Source of the DNA: an uncultured Bacillota bacterium
GTDB taxonomy: Bacteria; Bacillota; Clostridia; Lachnospirales; Lachnospiraceae
Direction: 5' to 3'
DNA: 57,330 nt
Assembly: GCA_949291945.1 (NCBI GenBank)
Contig: CASEXH010000026.1
Span: 1-57,330, forward strand
In this document: positions 8,112 through 15,696 of the stretch, piece by piece
How positions within the stretch are numbered: the stretch's first letter is position 1
Layout: every line of letters begins with the position of its first letter
The notes under the pieces: model-generated
Databases searched by the model: none
What the model was told of the DNA's origin: nothing
What the model saw: only the letters and a program-made list of their open reading frames with translations
Translations under genes and position numbers: made by a program

Positions 8112-8834
8112 CTATAAAATTTTATCCTTATTGACATATTTCTTAAAAACTTCCGCACTTCTGTTCACTACCAGTTCTTCCGGAAACTGAAGTTCCTCCA
8201 GGATCTTCTGGACATACTGATGGCTTCCTACCAATGAATCCATATGGGCGTCACTGTCCACGATCACAGGTGCCTGATATTCCATGCATAATTTCAGCAT
8301 GGTCCGGATGTTTTCTTCTCCTCCCTGTCTGCCGCATCGGGGATCCAGAGAATTATTATTTACTTCCAGCAGGACTCTGTGTTCCTTTGCGCTTTGTACC
8401 AGGGCAAGATAGTCTACTTCATACCTGGCGTCATCCGGATGCCCGATAATATGCAGATATGGATTTTTCATAACCTCCAGATAAGCACTGGTATTTTCTT
8501 CCCTGGTTCCCGGCTTGATGCAGGGAATGTGCATGCTGGCTATCACGATGTCCATTTTCTCCAGGGTCTTCTCGCCCATATCTACATGGCCTTCATAGTC
8601 CATGATGTTCAGTTCAGTTCCCATATAAAGCTCTACCCCGTACATACTCCGGTCAACCATTTTCAGATTTTCAAAGTAAAAAAGCTGGCAGGTCCCCGGC
8701 ATTTTCATAGAATGTTCAGTAATACCCAAAAGTTCCAGGCCTTTTTCAGAAGCGGCTTTTGCCATTTCCCGGATAGTGCTGTAGGCATGTCCGCTGGCGA
8801 TGGTATGGGTATGGGCATCTAAAACGTATTTCAT
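8112..8834 (-). CDS. PHP-domain phosphoesterase (YcdX-like)
   Basis: The 240-residue protein is a PHP-domain metal-dependent phosphoesterase of the YcdX type. Metal ligands are visible in order: DAHTHT (residues 6-11), GITEHS near 37-42, the Glu in GTELN near 73, SMHIP near 100, GHPD near 131 and the closing SDAH motif near 193. The family also includes histidinol phosphatases, but no his genes are nearby, so the substrate is open. AGGAGA lies 6 nt before the ATG. The leader carries an 8-bp inverted repeat (8850-8882) just upstream of the ribosome site. Confidence 0.85.
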   Translation of the reverse strand: MKYVLDAHTHTIASGHAYSTIREMAKAASEKGLELLGITEHSMKMPGTCQLFYFENLKMVDRSMYGVELYMGTELNIMDYEGHVDMGEKTLEKMDIVIASMHIPCIKPGTREENTSAYLEVMKNPYLHIIGHPDDARYEVDYLALVQSAKEHRVLLEVNNNSLDPRCGRQGGEENIRTMLKLCMEYQAPVIVDSDAHMDSLVGSHQYVQKILEELQFPEELVVNRSAEVFKKYVNKDKIL

Positions 8835-8849
8835 TTTTGTTCTCCTTTT

Positions 8850-8882
8850 TGTTCATCGGACAGTTTTTCCTTCTGATGAACA
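8850..8882. promoter_or_regulatory. Inverted repeat next to the PHP gene ribosome site
   Basis: TGTTCATC (8850-8857) and GATGAACA (8875-8882) are perfect inverted copies with a 17-nt loop, lying immediately upstream of the AAAAAGGAGAA ribosome site. It could act as an operator or as a leader hairpin affecting translation. Confidence 0.45.
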
Positions 8883-8917
8883 TTTTTAATAGCCTTCCTC
8901 ACATCGGCTTCACAGCT

Positions 8918-8946
8918 ATTTTAATACATTTTCTCCACCGCCACAA
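8918..8946 (-). promoter_or_regulatory. Promoter of the PHP gene
   Basis: On the minus strand TTGTGG (8946-8941) and TAAAAT (8923-8918) are 17 nt apart, with a predicted start near 8911. Confidence 0.5.
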
Positions 8947-8968
8947 GAAGCCAAATCCAAAGACCGTT

Positions 8969-9015
8969 GCCCGGCAAATGTCCGCTCATGCAAGCATGGC
9001 GGCCGCTTGCCGGGC
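8969..9015. repeat. GC-rich inverted repeat between xylB and the PHP gene
   Basis: GCCCGGCAA (8969-8977) and TTGCCGGGC (9007-9015) pair perfectly. A second nested stem (GTCCGC with GCGG) surrounds a CATGCAAGCATG core. There is no T-run, so it is not a normal terminator. It belongs to the group of GC-rich hairpin patches described in the findings. Confidence 0.45.
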
Positions 9016-9027
9016 TTATCGAACAAA

Positions 9028-9072
9028 AAGCAGCAGAACTGTTTCTCCTGAAAGAATACAGTTCTGCTGCTT
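9028..9072 (-). terminator. Terminator of the sugar operon
   Basis: AAGCAGCAGAACTGT and its perfect complement enclose a 15-nt loop. On the minus strand the stem is followed by TTTTTG. It lies 14 nt after the xylB stop codon. Confidence 0.85.
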
Positions 9073-9085
9073 CTCGCTATCTGTA

Positions 9086-10555
9086 TCAGATGATCTCGTT
9101 AAACAGTTCTTTGACTGCAGGATAGATCTTTACAAATTTCTGGTATCTCTCCTCGTATTTTGCAGCCAGTTCCGGTTCCGGTTCCACGGTATCAATAACT
9201 TTTACGATCTTGGCTGCCGCTTCTTCTACGGAAGCAAATTCGCCGTTTGCTACTGCCGCCAGCATAGCGCCGCCCAAGGCAGGACCTTCTTCAGATTCGA
9301 TCACATCTACCTTAATATTCAGGATATTAGCGATCATCTTTTTCCACAGAGGGCTCTTAGCTCCGCCACCGCAGATCTTAGTCCGCTCGATCTGGATTCC
9401 CAGAGACTTGGCAACCTCAAAGGAATCACGGATAGCAAAGGCCACGCCTTCCAGGACCGCCTGGGTCATATCTGCTCTTGTGCTGTCCATGGTCAGACCG
9501 ATAAAGGTTCCCCTTGCATTAGGATTGTTGTGAGGAGAACGTTCTCCCATGAGATAAGGCAGGAAGAACACATTGTTCTCTCCCAGCTTCTCAATTTTTG
9601 CCTGTTCCCCGCTGTAATCCTTTGTTCCGATGATCTCATCCATCCACCATTTATTACAGGATGCTGCGCTTAACATACAGCCCATCAGATGATAATGGCC
9701 GTCTGCATGGGCAAAAGCATGTAGGGCATTATGAGGATCTACTCCGAATTCTTTGCTGGAAATAAAGATGGTTCCGCTGGTTCCCAGGGAAATGTTGCAC
9801 ATTCCGTCTCCGACAGTTCCGGTTCCCACTGCTGCGGCTGCATTATCTCCGGCTCCCGCCACAATCTTGCAGCTTTCCGGAATTCCCAGCTCTTTTGCCA
9901 GCTCCGGTTTCAGTGTGCCTACCGTTTCATAGCTTTCAAAAAGCTTTGGCATCTGCTCTTCTGTGACCCCGCAGATCTCCAGCATTTCTTTGGACCAGCA
10001 GCGGTTCTTTACATCCAGGAGCAGCATTCCGGAGGCATCGGACATATCACAGCTGTGTGTTCCGGATAACTTGTAAGCCAGGTAGTCTTTTGGCAGCATG
10101 ATCTTTTTGATCCGTTTAAAATTCTCTGGTTCATTTTCCTTTACCCAGAGGATTTTCGGAGCTGTAAAGCCTGCAAAAGCAATATTGGCAGTATACTGGG
10201 ACAGTTTGTCCTTGCCGATGATATTATTCAAGTAATCCGTCTCTTTTCCTGTTCTTCCGTCATTCCAGAGAATAGCCGGACGGATGACCTGGTCATTTTC
10301 ATCCAGGATCACCAAACCGTGCATCTGGCCGCCAAAGCTGATTCCGGCCACCTGGTTTTTATCACACTCTGCTGTAAGCTCCTTAATTCCTTCCAGACTC
10401 TGCTCCCACCAGTCTTCCGGATTCTGCTCAGACCAGCCCGGATGAGGAAAAGAGAGGGGATACTCTCTGGAAACGATCTTCTGGATCTTGCCTTCTCCGT
10501 CCATCAGCAGCAGCTTAACGGCAGAAGTTCCTAAATCTACACCAATGTATAACAT
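9086..10555 (-). CDS. xylB: Xylulokinase-type FGGY carbohydrate kinase
   Basis: ATP-dependent sugar kinase of the FGGY family, 489 residues, most like xylulokinase (D-xylulose to D-xylulose 5-phosphate). The N-terminal phosphate motif IGVDLGTSAVKLLLMD, the FGGQMHGL motif near residue 85 and the C-terminal ATP-site motif CGGGAKSPLWKKM near 400 are all present. It is the last gene of a three-gene operon with an isomerase-like protein and a DUF4867 protein. That pairing suggests a pentulose or related ketose made by the isomerase is the real substrate. GGAGAG lies 5 nt before the ATG. No sugar transporter or regulator gene is adjacent. Confidence 0.88.
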   Translation of the reverse strand: MLYIGVDLGTSAVKLLLMDGEGKIQKIVSREYPLSFPHPGWSEQNPEDWWEQSLEGIKELTAECDKNQVAGISFGGQMHGLVILDENDQVIRPAILWNDGRTGKETDYLNNIIGKDKLSQYTANIAFAGFTAPKILWVKENEPENFKRIKKIMLPKDYLAYKLSGTHSCDMSDASGMLLLDVKNRCWSKEMLEICGVTEEQMPKLFESYETVGTLKPELAKELGIPESCKIVAGAGDNAAAAVGTGTVGDGMCNISLGTSGTIFISSKEFGVDPHNALHAFAHADGHYHLMGCMLSAASCNKWWMDEIIGTKDYSGEQAKIEKLGENNVFFLPYLMGERSPHNNPNARGTFIGLTMDSTRADMTQAVLEGVAFAIRDSFEVAKSLGIQIERTKICGGGAKSPLWKKMIANILNIKVDVIESEEGPALGGAMLAAVANGEFASVEEAAAKIVKVIDTVEPEPELAAKYEERYQKFVKIYPAVKELFNEII

Positions 10556-10620
10556 GTTTTCTCTCCTTTACTAAACAGGACCGCCGCAAAAACGGCAGCC
10601 CCTGTGATTCCTGTCAGCTT

Positions 10621-12087
10621 TTATGCAAATGGATTTTCTGTAGGATACAGAACGCCCTTTGGCTGATTGTAGTTGATTTCTTCTACCTCTACGCCGATAT
10701 ATTTGAATACTTCATATAATGCTTTTCCGTAGTGTCCGAAAGCAACGGCTCCGTGATGTGGATAATTCTTTTCCACCAGTACGTGGCGGTAGAAACGTCC
10801 CATCTCAGGAATGGCAAAGATACCGATTCCTCCAAAGCTCTGTGTTGCCACAGGAAGAACTTCACCGTGAGCAATGTAAGCCCGAAGCTTGCAGTCAGAA
10901 GTGCTCTGAAGACGATAGAAGGTAACGTCGCCTGGAATGATGTCTCCTTCCAGAGTTCCCTGGGTAACTTCTTCCGGAAGATTTCTTGCCATGATCATCT
11001 GGTATTTCATAGTGCAGGAAGTCAACTTGCCGGAGGTTGTGTTTCCGCAGTGGAATCCCATAAAAGTATCTTTCTGTGTATAGTCATATTTTCCTTTGAT
11101 TTCGCTGTCATAGATAGAAGCTGGAACGGTATTGTTGATATCCAGAAGTGTAACGGCATCCTGGCTGATCACAGTACCGATATATTCGCTTACAGTTCCC
11201 CAGATATCTACTTCACAGGAAACCGGAATTCCTCTTCCTGTAAGACGGCTGTTTACATAGCAGGGAACGAATCCGAACTGTGTCTGGAATGCAGGCCAGC
11301 ATTTTGTTGTCAGGGTTACATATTTTCTGGAACCTTTATGTGCCTCTACCCAATCCAGCAGAGTGATCTCGTACTGAGCCAGTTTTGGCAGGATTTCCGG
11401 CTTCATATTGCCCTCGCCCAGTTCTTTCTCCATATCTTTTGCAACTTCTTCAATACGTGGATCCCCTTCATGTTTCTTAAAGGCTTCAAAAAGATCCAGT
11501 TCAGAGTTCTCTTCGATCTCGATTCCCAGGTCATACAATCTCTTGATAGGAGCGTTGCAGGCCAGGAAGTCCTGAGGACGGGGACCAAAGCTGATCACTT
11601 TCAGGTTCTTTAAAGCAACGATAGCTCTTGCGATAGGAACGAATTCTTCGATCATATCTGCTACTTCTGCTGCTGTTCCTACAGGATATTCCGGAATATA
11701 AGCCTTTAAATTGCGCAGTTTCAGGTTGTAGCTGGCATTTAACATACCGCAGTAGGCATCGCCTCTTCCCTGTACCAGATCTCCTTCTTCAGCTGCTGCC
11801 ACTACCATACATGGTCCATGGAAATATTTTACTAACAGAGTCTCTGCTGTCTCCGGTCCGAAGTTTCCAAGATATACTACTAAAGCGTTACATCCGGCTT
11901 CTCTCAGTTCTTTCAGAGCTTTCTGCATGTCCACTTCACTTTCTACAACGGTTGGACATTCGTAAATTTCTCCTTTGTAAGCAGCTACCACTGCTTTTCT
12001 TCTGTTCTCAGACAGTGTCATTGGGAAACAGTCACGGCTTACGGCCACGATACCCATCTTTACTTCTGGCATGTTCTGTAAATTCAT
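10621..12087 (-). CDS. L-fucose/L-arabinose isomerase-like protein
   Basis: The 488-residue protein resembles the L-fucose isomerase/L-arabinose isomerase superfamily, which interconverts aldoses and ketoses using Mn2+. The N-terminal half has Rossmann-like segments (GCNALVVYLGNFGPETAE, near residues 64-81). The C-terminal half holds conserved polar motifs typical of this group, such as MGFHCGNTTSG near residue 345. It is not a XylA-type xylose isomerase. Its place between a DUF4867 gene and a xylulokinase gene points to pentose or deoxyhexose use. The exact sugar cannot be read from the sequence. AGGAGG lies 9 nt before the ATG. Confidence 0.8.
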   Translation of the reverse strand: MNLQNMPEVKMGIVAVSRDCFPMTLSENRRKAVVAAYKGEIYECPTVVESEVDMQKALKELREAGCNALVVYLGNFGPETAETLLVKYFHGPCMVVAAAEEGDLVQGRGDAYCGMLNASYNLKLRNLKAYIPEYPVGTAAEVADMIEEFVPIARAIVALKNLKVISFGPRPQDFLACNAPIKRLYDLGIEIEENSELDLFEAFKKHEGDPRIEEVAKDMEKELGEGNMKPEILPKLAQYEITLLDWVEAHKGSRKYVTLTTKCWPAFQTQFGFVPCYVNSRLTGRGIPVSCEVDIWGTVSEYIGTVISQDAVTLLDINNTVPASIYDSEIKGKYDYTQKDTFMGFHCGNTTSGKLTSCTMKYQMIMARNLPEEVTQGTLEGDIIPGDVTFYRLQSTSDCKLRAYIAHGEVLPVATQSFGGIGIFAIPEMGRFYRHVLVEKNYPHHGAVAFGHYGKALYEVFKYIGVEVEEINYNQPKGVLYPTENPFA

Positions 12088-12126
12088 TCTTCTTTACCTC
12101 CTGATTAAATTTTTATATTTTTCTGT

Positions 12127-12744
12127 CTATTCTACAGACAGATTTGCACCTTTTAATCCCACGAAAGCTCCTTCGATACCGGCTTCTTCATGGGCAATGA
12201 GCCACTTATTTCTTGCAAACAGCAGCTTATCTTCCTTTGTATTGTTCTGAGCTGCTGGCGCATCTGTGTTGGTTCCCTTTGGAAGGATCACTGCTGCCCG
12301 GAATTTATTTCCGTTTACATTGCAGGGCGCATAGTGAAGTGTTGTAGCATACACTTCGATGACAGTGCCTGCCGGAACCAGGAAGGCTTCCATCTTTCCA
12401 GTATCATATGTACCGTCTTCCTCAATGTCCTGCTCTTTTCCCAGGATCAGGATCATATCTGTCTGGGCCACGTTCACCTCGGAATCTCTGTGATACTCTA
12501 CTGCATTTAAAAGGACGTTATTTCCATTGCAGTAGCCCACCTGGATAGGCATTCCTCCATAAAGGCTGTATCCAATCTTCTCCACGCAGGGACAGGCTTC
12601 CAGTTTCTCATCAGAGGCCACATATACCACGTCATCTGGCTGAGGGGTCTCTTTCAGAGCTTCCAGCAGATCGGAAACATCAATTCCCTGAATTACTTTT
12701 CCGTAGGTCTGGAAGGCTTTATCTGTTACCTTCAAAATTTCCAT
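12127..12744 (-). CDS. DUF4867 family protein (cupin-like, putative sugar enzyme)
   Basis: The 205-residue protein matches DUF4867, a family of unknown function. The middle of the sequence has cupin-like features: AVEYHRDSEVN near residue 82-92 resembles the H/E metal-binding pattern of cupin-type sugar isomerases, and a second His occurs in TLHYAPC near residue 138. It is the first gene of the operon with the isomerase-like protein and xylulokinase, so a role as an epimerase, lyxose-type isomerase or mutarotase is plausible but unproven. There is no signal peptide. GGAGG lies 10 nt before the ATG. Confidence 0.75.
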   Translation of the reverse strand: MEILKVTDKAFQTYGKVIQGIDVSDLLEALKETPQPDDVVYVASDEKLEACPCVEKIGYSLYGGMPIQVGYCNGNNVLLNAVEYHRDSEVNVAQTDMILILGKEQDIEEDGTYDTGKMEAFLVPAGTVIEVYATTLHYAPCNVNGNKFRAAVILPKGTNTDAPAAQNNTKEDKLLFARNKWLIAHEEAGIEGAFVGLKGANLSVE

Positions 12745-12764
12745 CTGGGACTTACCTCCTTAAT

Positions 12765-12783
12765 TAGTTTAGTCATTAAACTA
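12765..12783. promoter_or_regulatory. Palindromic operator candidate of the sugar operon
   Basis: TAGTTTA (12765-12771), a 5-nt spacer and TAAACTA (12777-12783) form a perfect palindrome that begins at the predicted transcription start. This is a typical site for a repressor, or the 5' end of the mRNA as a hairpin. Confidence 0.55.
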
Positions 12784-12790
12784 TATCTTT

Positions 12791-12819
12791 ATGCTATCAC
12801 CTCTATAGAAAAAAAGCAA
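12791..12819 (-). promoter_or_regulatory. Promoter of the sugar operon
   Basis: On the minus strand TTGCTT (12819-12814) and TAGCAT (12796-12791) are 17 nt apart, giving a start near 12784. Confidence 0.6.
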
Positions 12820-12854
12820 GTTGTTTTTCATGAAATTTTTTTCTGGACAAAAAT

Positions 12855-12903
12855 ACAGACCTGCTGTCCTTCAGAGGTTGTTTCCTGAGGATAGCAGGTC
12901 TGT
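12855..12903 (-). terminator. Terminator after the solute-binding lipoprotein gene
   Basis: ACAGACCTGCT and its perfect complement are extended by a second paired block (TCCT/AGGA, CAG/CTG). On the minus strand a T-rich run (ATTTTTGTCC) follows. Confidence 0.75.
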
Positions 12904-12983
12904 ATCATCGGGGCAGATCCCAAGGTCTTTCACCCACTTATGAGCAAGCTCATGTGGACTTAGGCCTTTTGACCCCGGCACCA

Positions 12984-13529
12984 TTATATCGTAAGGTCTT
13001 CCCCGAAATATTTCGTGGAAAGCTGGGAAAGACTTCCATCTTCTTTCAGTTCTTCCAGATATTCTTCCAGAGTATCTGCCAGAGAATTTCCTTTTCTGGT
13101 AAAGGCTGCGATCTGGGTATCCCCCTCTGCTCCGGATTCTTCTTCCACAGAGGAAAGATCCAGATAGGGCCGGGTATGTCCATAATGTATAGTATTCCAC
13201 TGGCTGAGTCCCACAGAAGAAAGTACACAGTCATAAACCTCTCCGTCCAGAGATTTTAAAAGATTTTCTTCTGTAGTATCTACAATCTCCAGTTCCATTC
13301 CCATCTTGTCTGCCAGAAGTCCTGCTAATTCCACCTCAAATCCCTCAGGCTGATAATTTTCCTGGGAAAGGTAACACATTTTATCAATATCCAGGTGCAT
13401 TCCCACCCGCAGCACATCATTTTCCAAAGTTTCTCTGCCCATTCCCATGGAACAGCCGGACATGGTCAGGATTCCTGTGCAGAGCAGAAGCAGAATGCAG
13501 GCTGATTTTACCTTGCTCTTTGTTTCCAT
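12984..13529 (-). CDS. Shortened family-3 solute-binding lipoprotein (single lobe)
   Basis: A lipoprotein of 181 residues with a signal peptide and a lipobox ending LTMSGC. The first part (LRVGMHLDIDKMCY to YDCVLSSVGLSQWNT) matches the first half of lobe I of amino-acid-binding family-3 proteins. The last part (FTRKGNSLADTLEEYLEELK) matches the C-terminal return to lobe I. The family is normally 250-280 residues. The whole of lobe II, about 80-90 residues, is missing between them. No ABC permease or ATPase gene is adjacent. The start at 13529 is preferred over 13544 because GGGGAAA lies just upstream. Ligand binding of the usual kind is doubtful. Confidence 0.75.
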   Translation of the reverse strand: METKSKVKSACILLLLCTGILTMSGCSMGMGRETLENDVLRVGMHLDIDKMCYLSQENYQPEGFEVELAGLLADKMGMELEIVDTTEENLLKSLDGEVYDCVLSSVGLSQWNTIHYGHTRPYLDLSSVEEESGAEGDTQIAAFTRKGNSLADTLEEYLEELKEDGSLSQLSTKYFGEDLTI

Positions 13530-13699
13530 AAAATATTTCCCCATTTATCTACATTTTTCATGAACACCATATCATGTACACCTTTCTTTGTCAATGGAAT
13601 TGGCAGGACACGACACTTGTAAAAGATTTTTTCAGATGGTATACTAGCCCCAGACGGATGATGTACCGATACAGAAAAGATAGAGGAGAGATCCGGATT

Positions 13700-14629
13700 A
13701 TGGAAAGCTGGAACGGAAAACCTTATCATTCTTTTGACTATATGCTGAAGGAACGTTTTTCCTGTAAAATATATAAGACAGCCTTAAACGGGGGCATGAC
13801 CTGTCCCAACCGGGACGGAACCCTGGGAAACCGGGGCTGTATTTTCTGCAGCCAGGGAGGTTCGGGAGATTTCGCCGGAGATAAGCGGGATTCTATTACC
13901 CAGCAGATCAATAAGCAGGCGGCAAAACTGGCCGAAAAAAGAAACGCCTCTGCCTTTATCGCCTATTTTCAGGCTTACACCAATACCTATGCCCCTGTGG
14001 AATACCTGGAGAAAATTTATACCGAAGCTCTGAATCACCCTCTGGTAGCGGCAGTATCCATTGGCACCCGGCCGGACTGTCTGGGACTGGAAGTGCTGGA
14101 TCTTTTGGAAAAGCTGAACCGCCGGAAACCTGTATGGGTGGAGCTGGGTCTTCAGACTATCCATGAGAAAACCGCCAGGTATATCCGGCGGGGATATCCT
14201 CTCTCCTGTTTTGAGGAAAGCGTGAAGAACCTTCGGGAAAGAAATCTGGAAGTGATCGTCCATACGATCCTTGGCCTTCCCGGAGAAAGCCGCCAGGATA
14301 TCCTGACCACCATGGACTATCTGAACCATCAGGATATCCAGGGAATCAAACTTCAGCTCCTCCATGTATTGAAAGGCACAGACCTAGCCACAGATTATCT
14401 TGCAGGAAAATTTTCTGTATATACTATGGAAGAGTATCTGGATCTTCTCATCGACTGTCTGGAACATCTTTCCCCGGACATTGTAATCCATCGGCTTACC
14501 GGAGATGGTCCCAAAGACCTGCTGATCGCTCCTTTGTGGAGCAGCAAGAAGCGTACGGTTTTAAATACCCTGCACCATGAATGTAAGATACGTCATGCAT
14601 ACCAGGGAAGATTATATAAGGAGGAATAA
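13700..14629 (+). CDS. ytqA: TIGR01212-family radical SAM protein (YtqA/MnmL-like)
   Basis: Radical SAM enzyme of 309 residues with the unusual cluster spacing of this family: Cys35, Cys47 and Cys50 (CPNRDGTLGNRGCIFC). In Bacillus subtilis the family member YtqA has been linked to the last steps of mnm5s2U synthesis at the tRNA wobble position. Applying that here is an inference, since the partner methyltransferase YtqB is not next to it. The frame is open from 13574, but GAGGAGAG upstream of the ATG at 13700 and the family N-terminus (WNGKPYHSFDYMLKE) set the start. It is followed after 3 nt by the DUF4364 gene. Confidence 0.87.
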   Translation: MESWNGKPYHSFDYMLKERFSCKIYKTALNGGMTCPNRDGTLGNRGCIFCSQGGSGDFAGDKRDSITQQINKQAAKLAEKRNASAFIAYFQAYTNTYAPVEYLEKIYTEALNHPLVAAVSIGTRPDCLGLEVLDLLEKLNRRKPVWVELGLQTIHEKTARYIRRGYPLSCFEESVKNLRERNLEVIVHTILGLPGESRQDILTTMDYLNHQDIQGIKLQLLHVLKGTDLATDYLAGKFSVYTMEEYLDLLIDCLEHLSPDIVIHRLTGDGPKDLLIAPLWSSKKRTVLNTLHHECKIRHAYQGRLYKEE

Positions 14630-14632
14630 GTT

Positions 14633-15145
14633 ATGGCAGAACCTCTTACTCTTTACAAACTGATGATTCTTTACATGCTGGCAAAATCAGAGTTTCCTCT
14701 GACAAATGCTCAGATTTCCGGTTTTATCCTGGATAAGGGGTATACCACCTATTTTCATCTTCAGCAGGCCATCTCAGAACTGACGGATTCAGAGCTGATA
14801 AAAGTGAAAACAGTGCGGAATTCTTCTTATTTCCAGATCACGCCTCAGGGAAAGCAGACCCTTTCCTATTTTGAGGATCAGATTTCCGATGGAATAAAGA
14901 AGGATATTGCCGATTTCTTTAAAGAAAATATCATTCAGATCCGGGAGGAACTCTCGGATACTGCAGACTACTATAAGGGACAGGAAGAAGGATACCAGGT
15001 GCGATGCCGTCTCCGCCAGAATAATCTTTCTCTGGTAGACCTGACCATTGCAGTTCCAACAGAAGATGCTGCCAAAGCAGTCTGCCTTAACTGGAAAGAA
15101 AAACGGCAGAGTATTTATGAAAACCTCATAGAATTTCTTCTGTAA
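14633..15145 (+). CDS. DUF4364 family protein
   Basis: The 170-residue protein matches DUF4364, a Firmicutes family of unknown role. The N-terminal 75 residues look like a winged helix of the kind seen in PadR/MarR-like regulators (helices KLMILYMLAK and TNAQISGFILD, then a wing with NSSYFQITPQGK). The C-terminal part is alpha/beta and could form a dimer or bind a ligand. AAGGAGG precedes the ATG, and only 3 nt separate it from the radical SAM gene, so the two are co-transcribed. Terminated by the hairpin at 15181-15232. Confidence 0.8.
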   Translation: MAEPLTLYKLMILYMLAKSEFPLTNAQISGFILDKGYTTYFHLQQAISELTDSELIKVKTVRNSSYFQITPQGKQTLSYFEDQISDGIKKDIADFFKENIIQIREELSDTADYYKGQEEGYQVRCRLRQNNLSLVDLTIAVPTEDAAKAVCLNWKEKRQSIYENLIEFLL

Positions 15146-15180
15146 AAGATCCGGCTTCAAAATAAACGTCATTAAAAAAA

Positions 15181-15232
15181 AGAATACTCCTCTCTTTTTC
15201 CTCTTTTTAGAGGCAGCAGAGAGAAGTATTCT
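15181..15232. terminator. Bidirectional terminator
   Basis: AGAATACTCCTCTCT and AGAGAGAAGTATTCT pair with one mismatch, flanked by an A-run and a T-run. It lies between the convergent DUF4364 and nrdR genes. Confidence 0.85.
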
Positions 15233-15235
15233 TTT

Positions 15236-15685
15236 TTATTTCATCATTTTTTTCAATTCATCCATAAAGGTATCGATATCCTTAAATTCCCGGTAAACAG
15301 AGGCAAATCTCACATAAGCCACAGCGTCCAGATCTTTCAGCTTTTCCATAACGATCTCACCGATCACTGTGCTTGGGACCTCCCGCTCTTCCTTATTAAA
15401 AATCTCTGTCTCAATCTCGTCAATAAGTTCTTCGATCCTTTTTACAGGAATCGGCCTTTTGTAGCAGGCCCGCATCACCCCGTTCTGGAGCTTGCTCCTG
15501 TCGTATTCTTCCCGGCTCTGATCCTTTTTTATCACAGTCAGAGGAATGGTCTCTATCTTTTCATAAGTCGTAAACCGTCTGCCGCACTCGTCGCACTGTC
15601 TCCGCCTTCTGATAGAATTGTTATCCGGCACGGGTCTGGAATCTATGACCCTGGTATTATCCTGATTGCAAAACGGGCACTTCAT
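15236..15685 (-). CDS. nrdR: Transcriptional repressor NrdR
   Basis: NrdR represses ribonucleotide reductase genes in response to dATP/ATP. The 149-residue protein has the N-terminal zinc ribbon (Cys3, Cys6, Cys31, Cys34), the basic linker RRRRQC, and an ATP-cone domain (about residues 46-136) beginning with PLTVIKKDQSREEYDRSKL. Length is typical. It is 11 nt downstream of the flavoprotein gene and so probably co-transcribed with it; no nrd genes or NrdR boxes were noticed in the window. Confidence 0.95.
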   Translation of the reverse strand: MKCPFCNQDNTRVIDSRPVPDNNSIRRRRQCDECGRRFTTYEKIETIPLTVIKKDQSREEYDRSKLQNGVMRACYKRPIPVKRIEELIDEIETEIFNKEEREVPSTVIGEIVMEKLKDLDAVAYVRFASVYREFKDIDTFMDELKKMMK

Positions 15686-15696
15686 ATCGTTCCTCC

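Noticed and set aside
8837..9673. A 278-codon plus-strand frame across the PHP-xylB gap
   Set aside because: Most of it is antisense to xylB, and the rest is the hairpin-rich gap. No ribosome site.
10732..11613. A 293-codon plus-strand frame
   Set aside because: Antisense to the isomerase gene; composition is that of a shadow frame.
9086..12744. Reading the sugar operon as a standard xylose operon
   Set aside because: No XylA-type isomerase, XylR or xylose transporter is present. The isomerase is of the fucose/arabinose type, so the substrate is left open.
12871..13200. Minus-strand frame ending in a segment with SPHELAHKWVKDLG
   Set aside because: It overlaps the solute-binding lipoprotein in another frame and then runs into the gap and terminator. 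The apparent protein-like end is more likely a product of the GC-rich hairpin patch.
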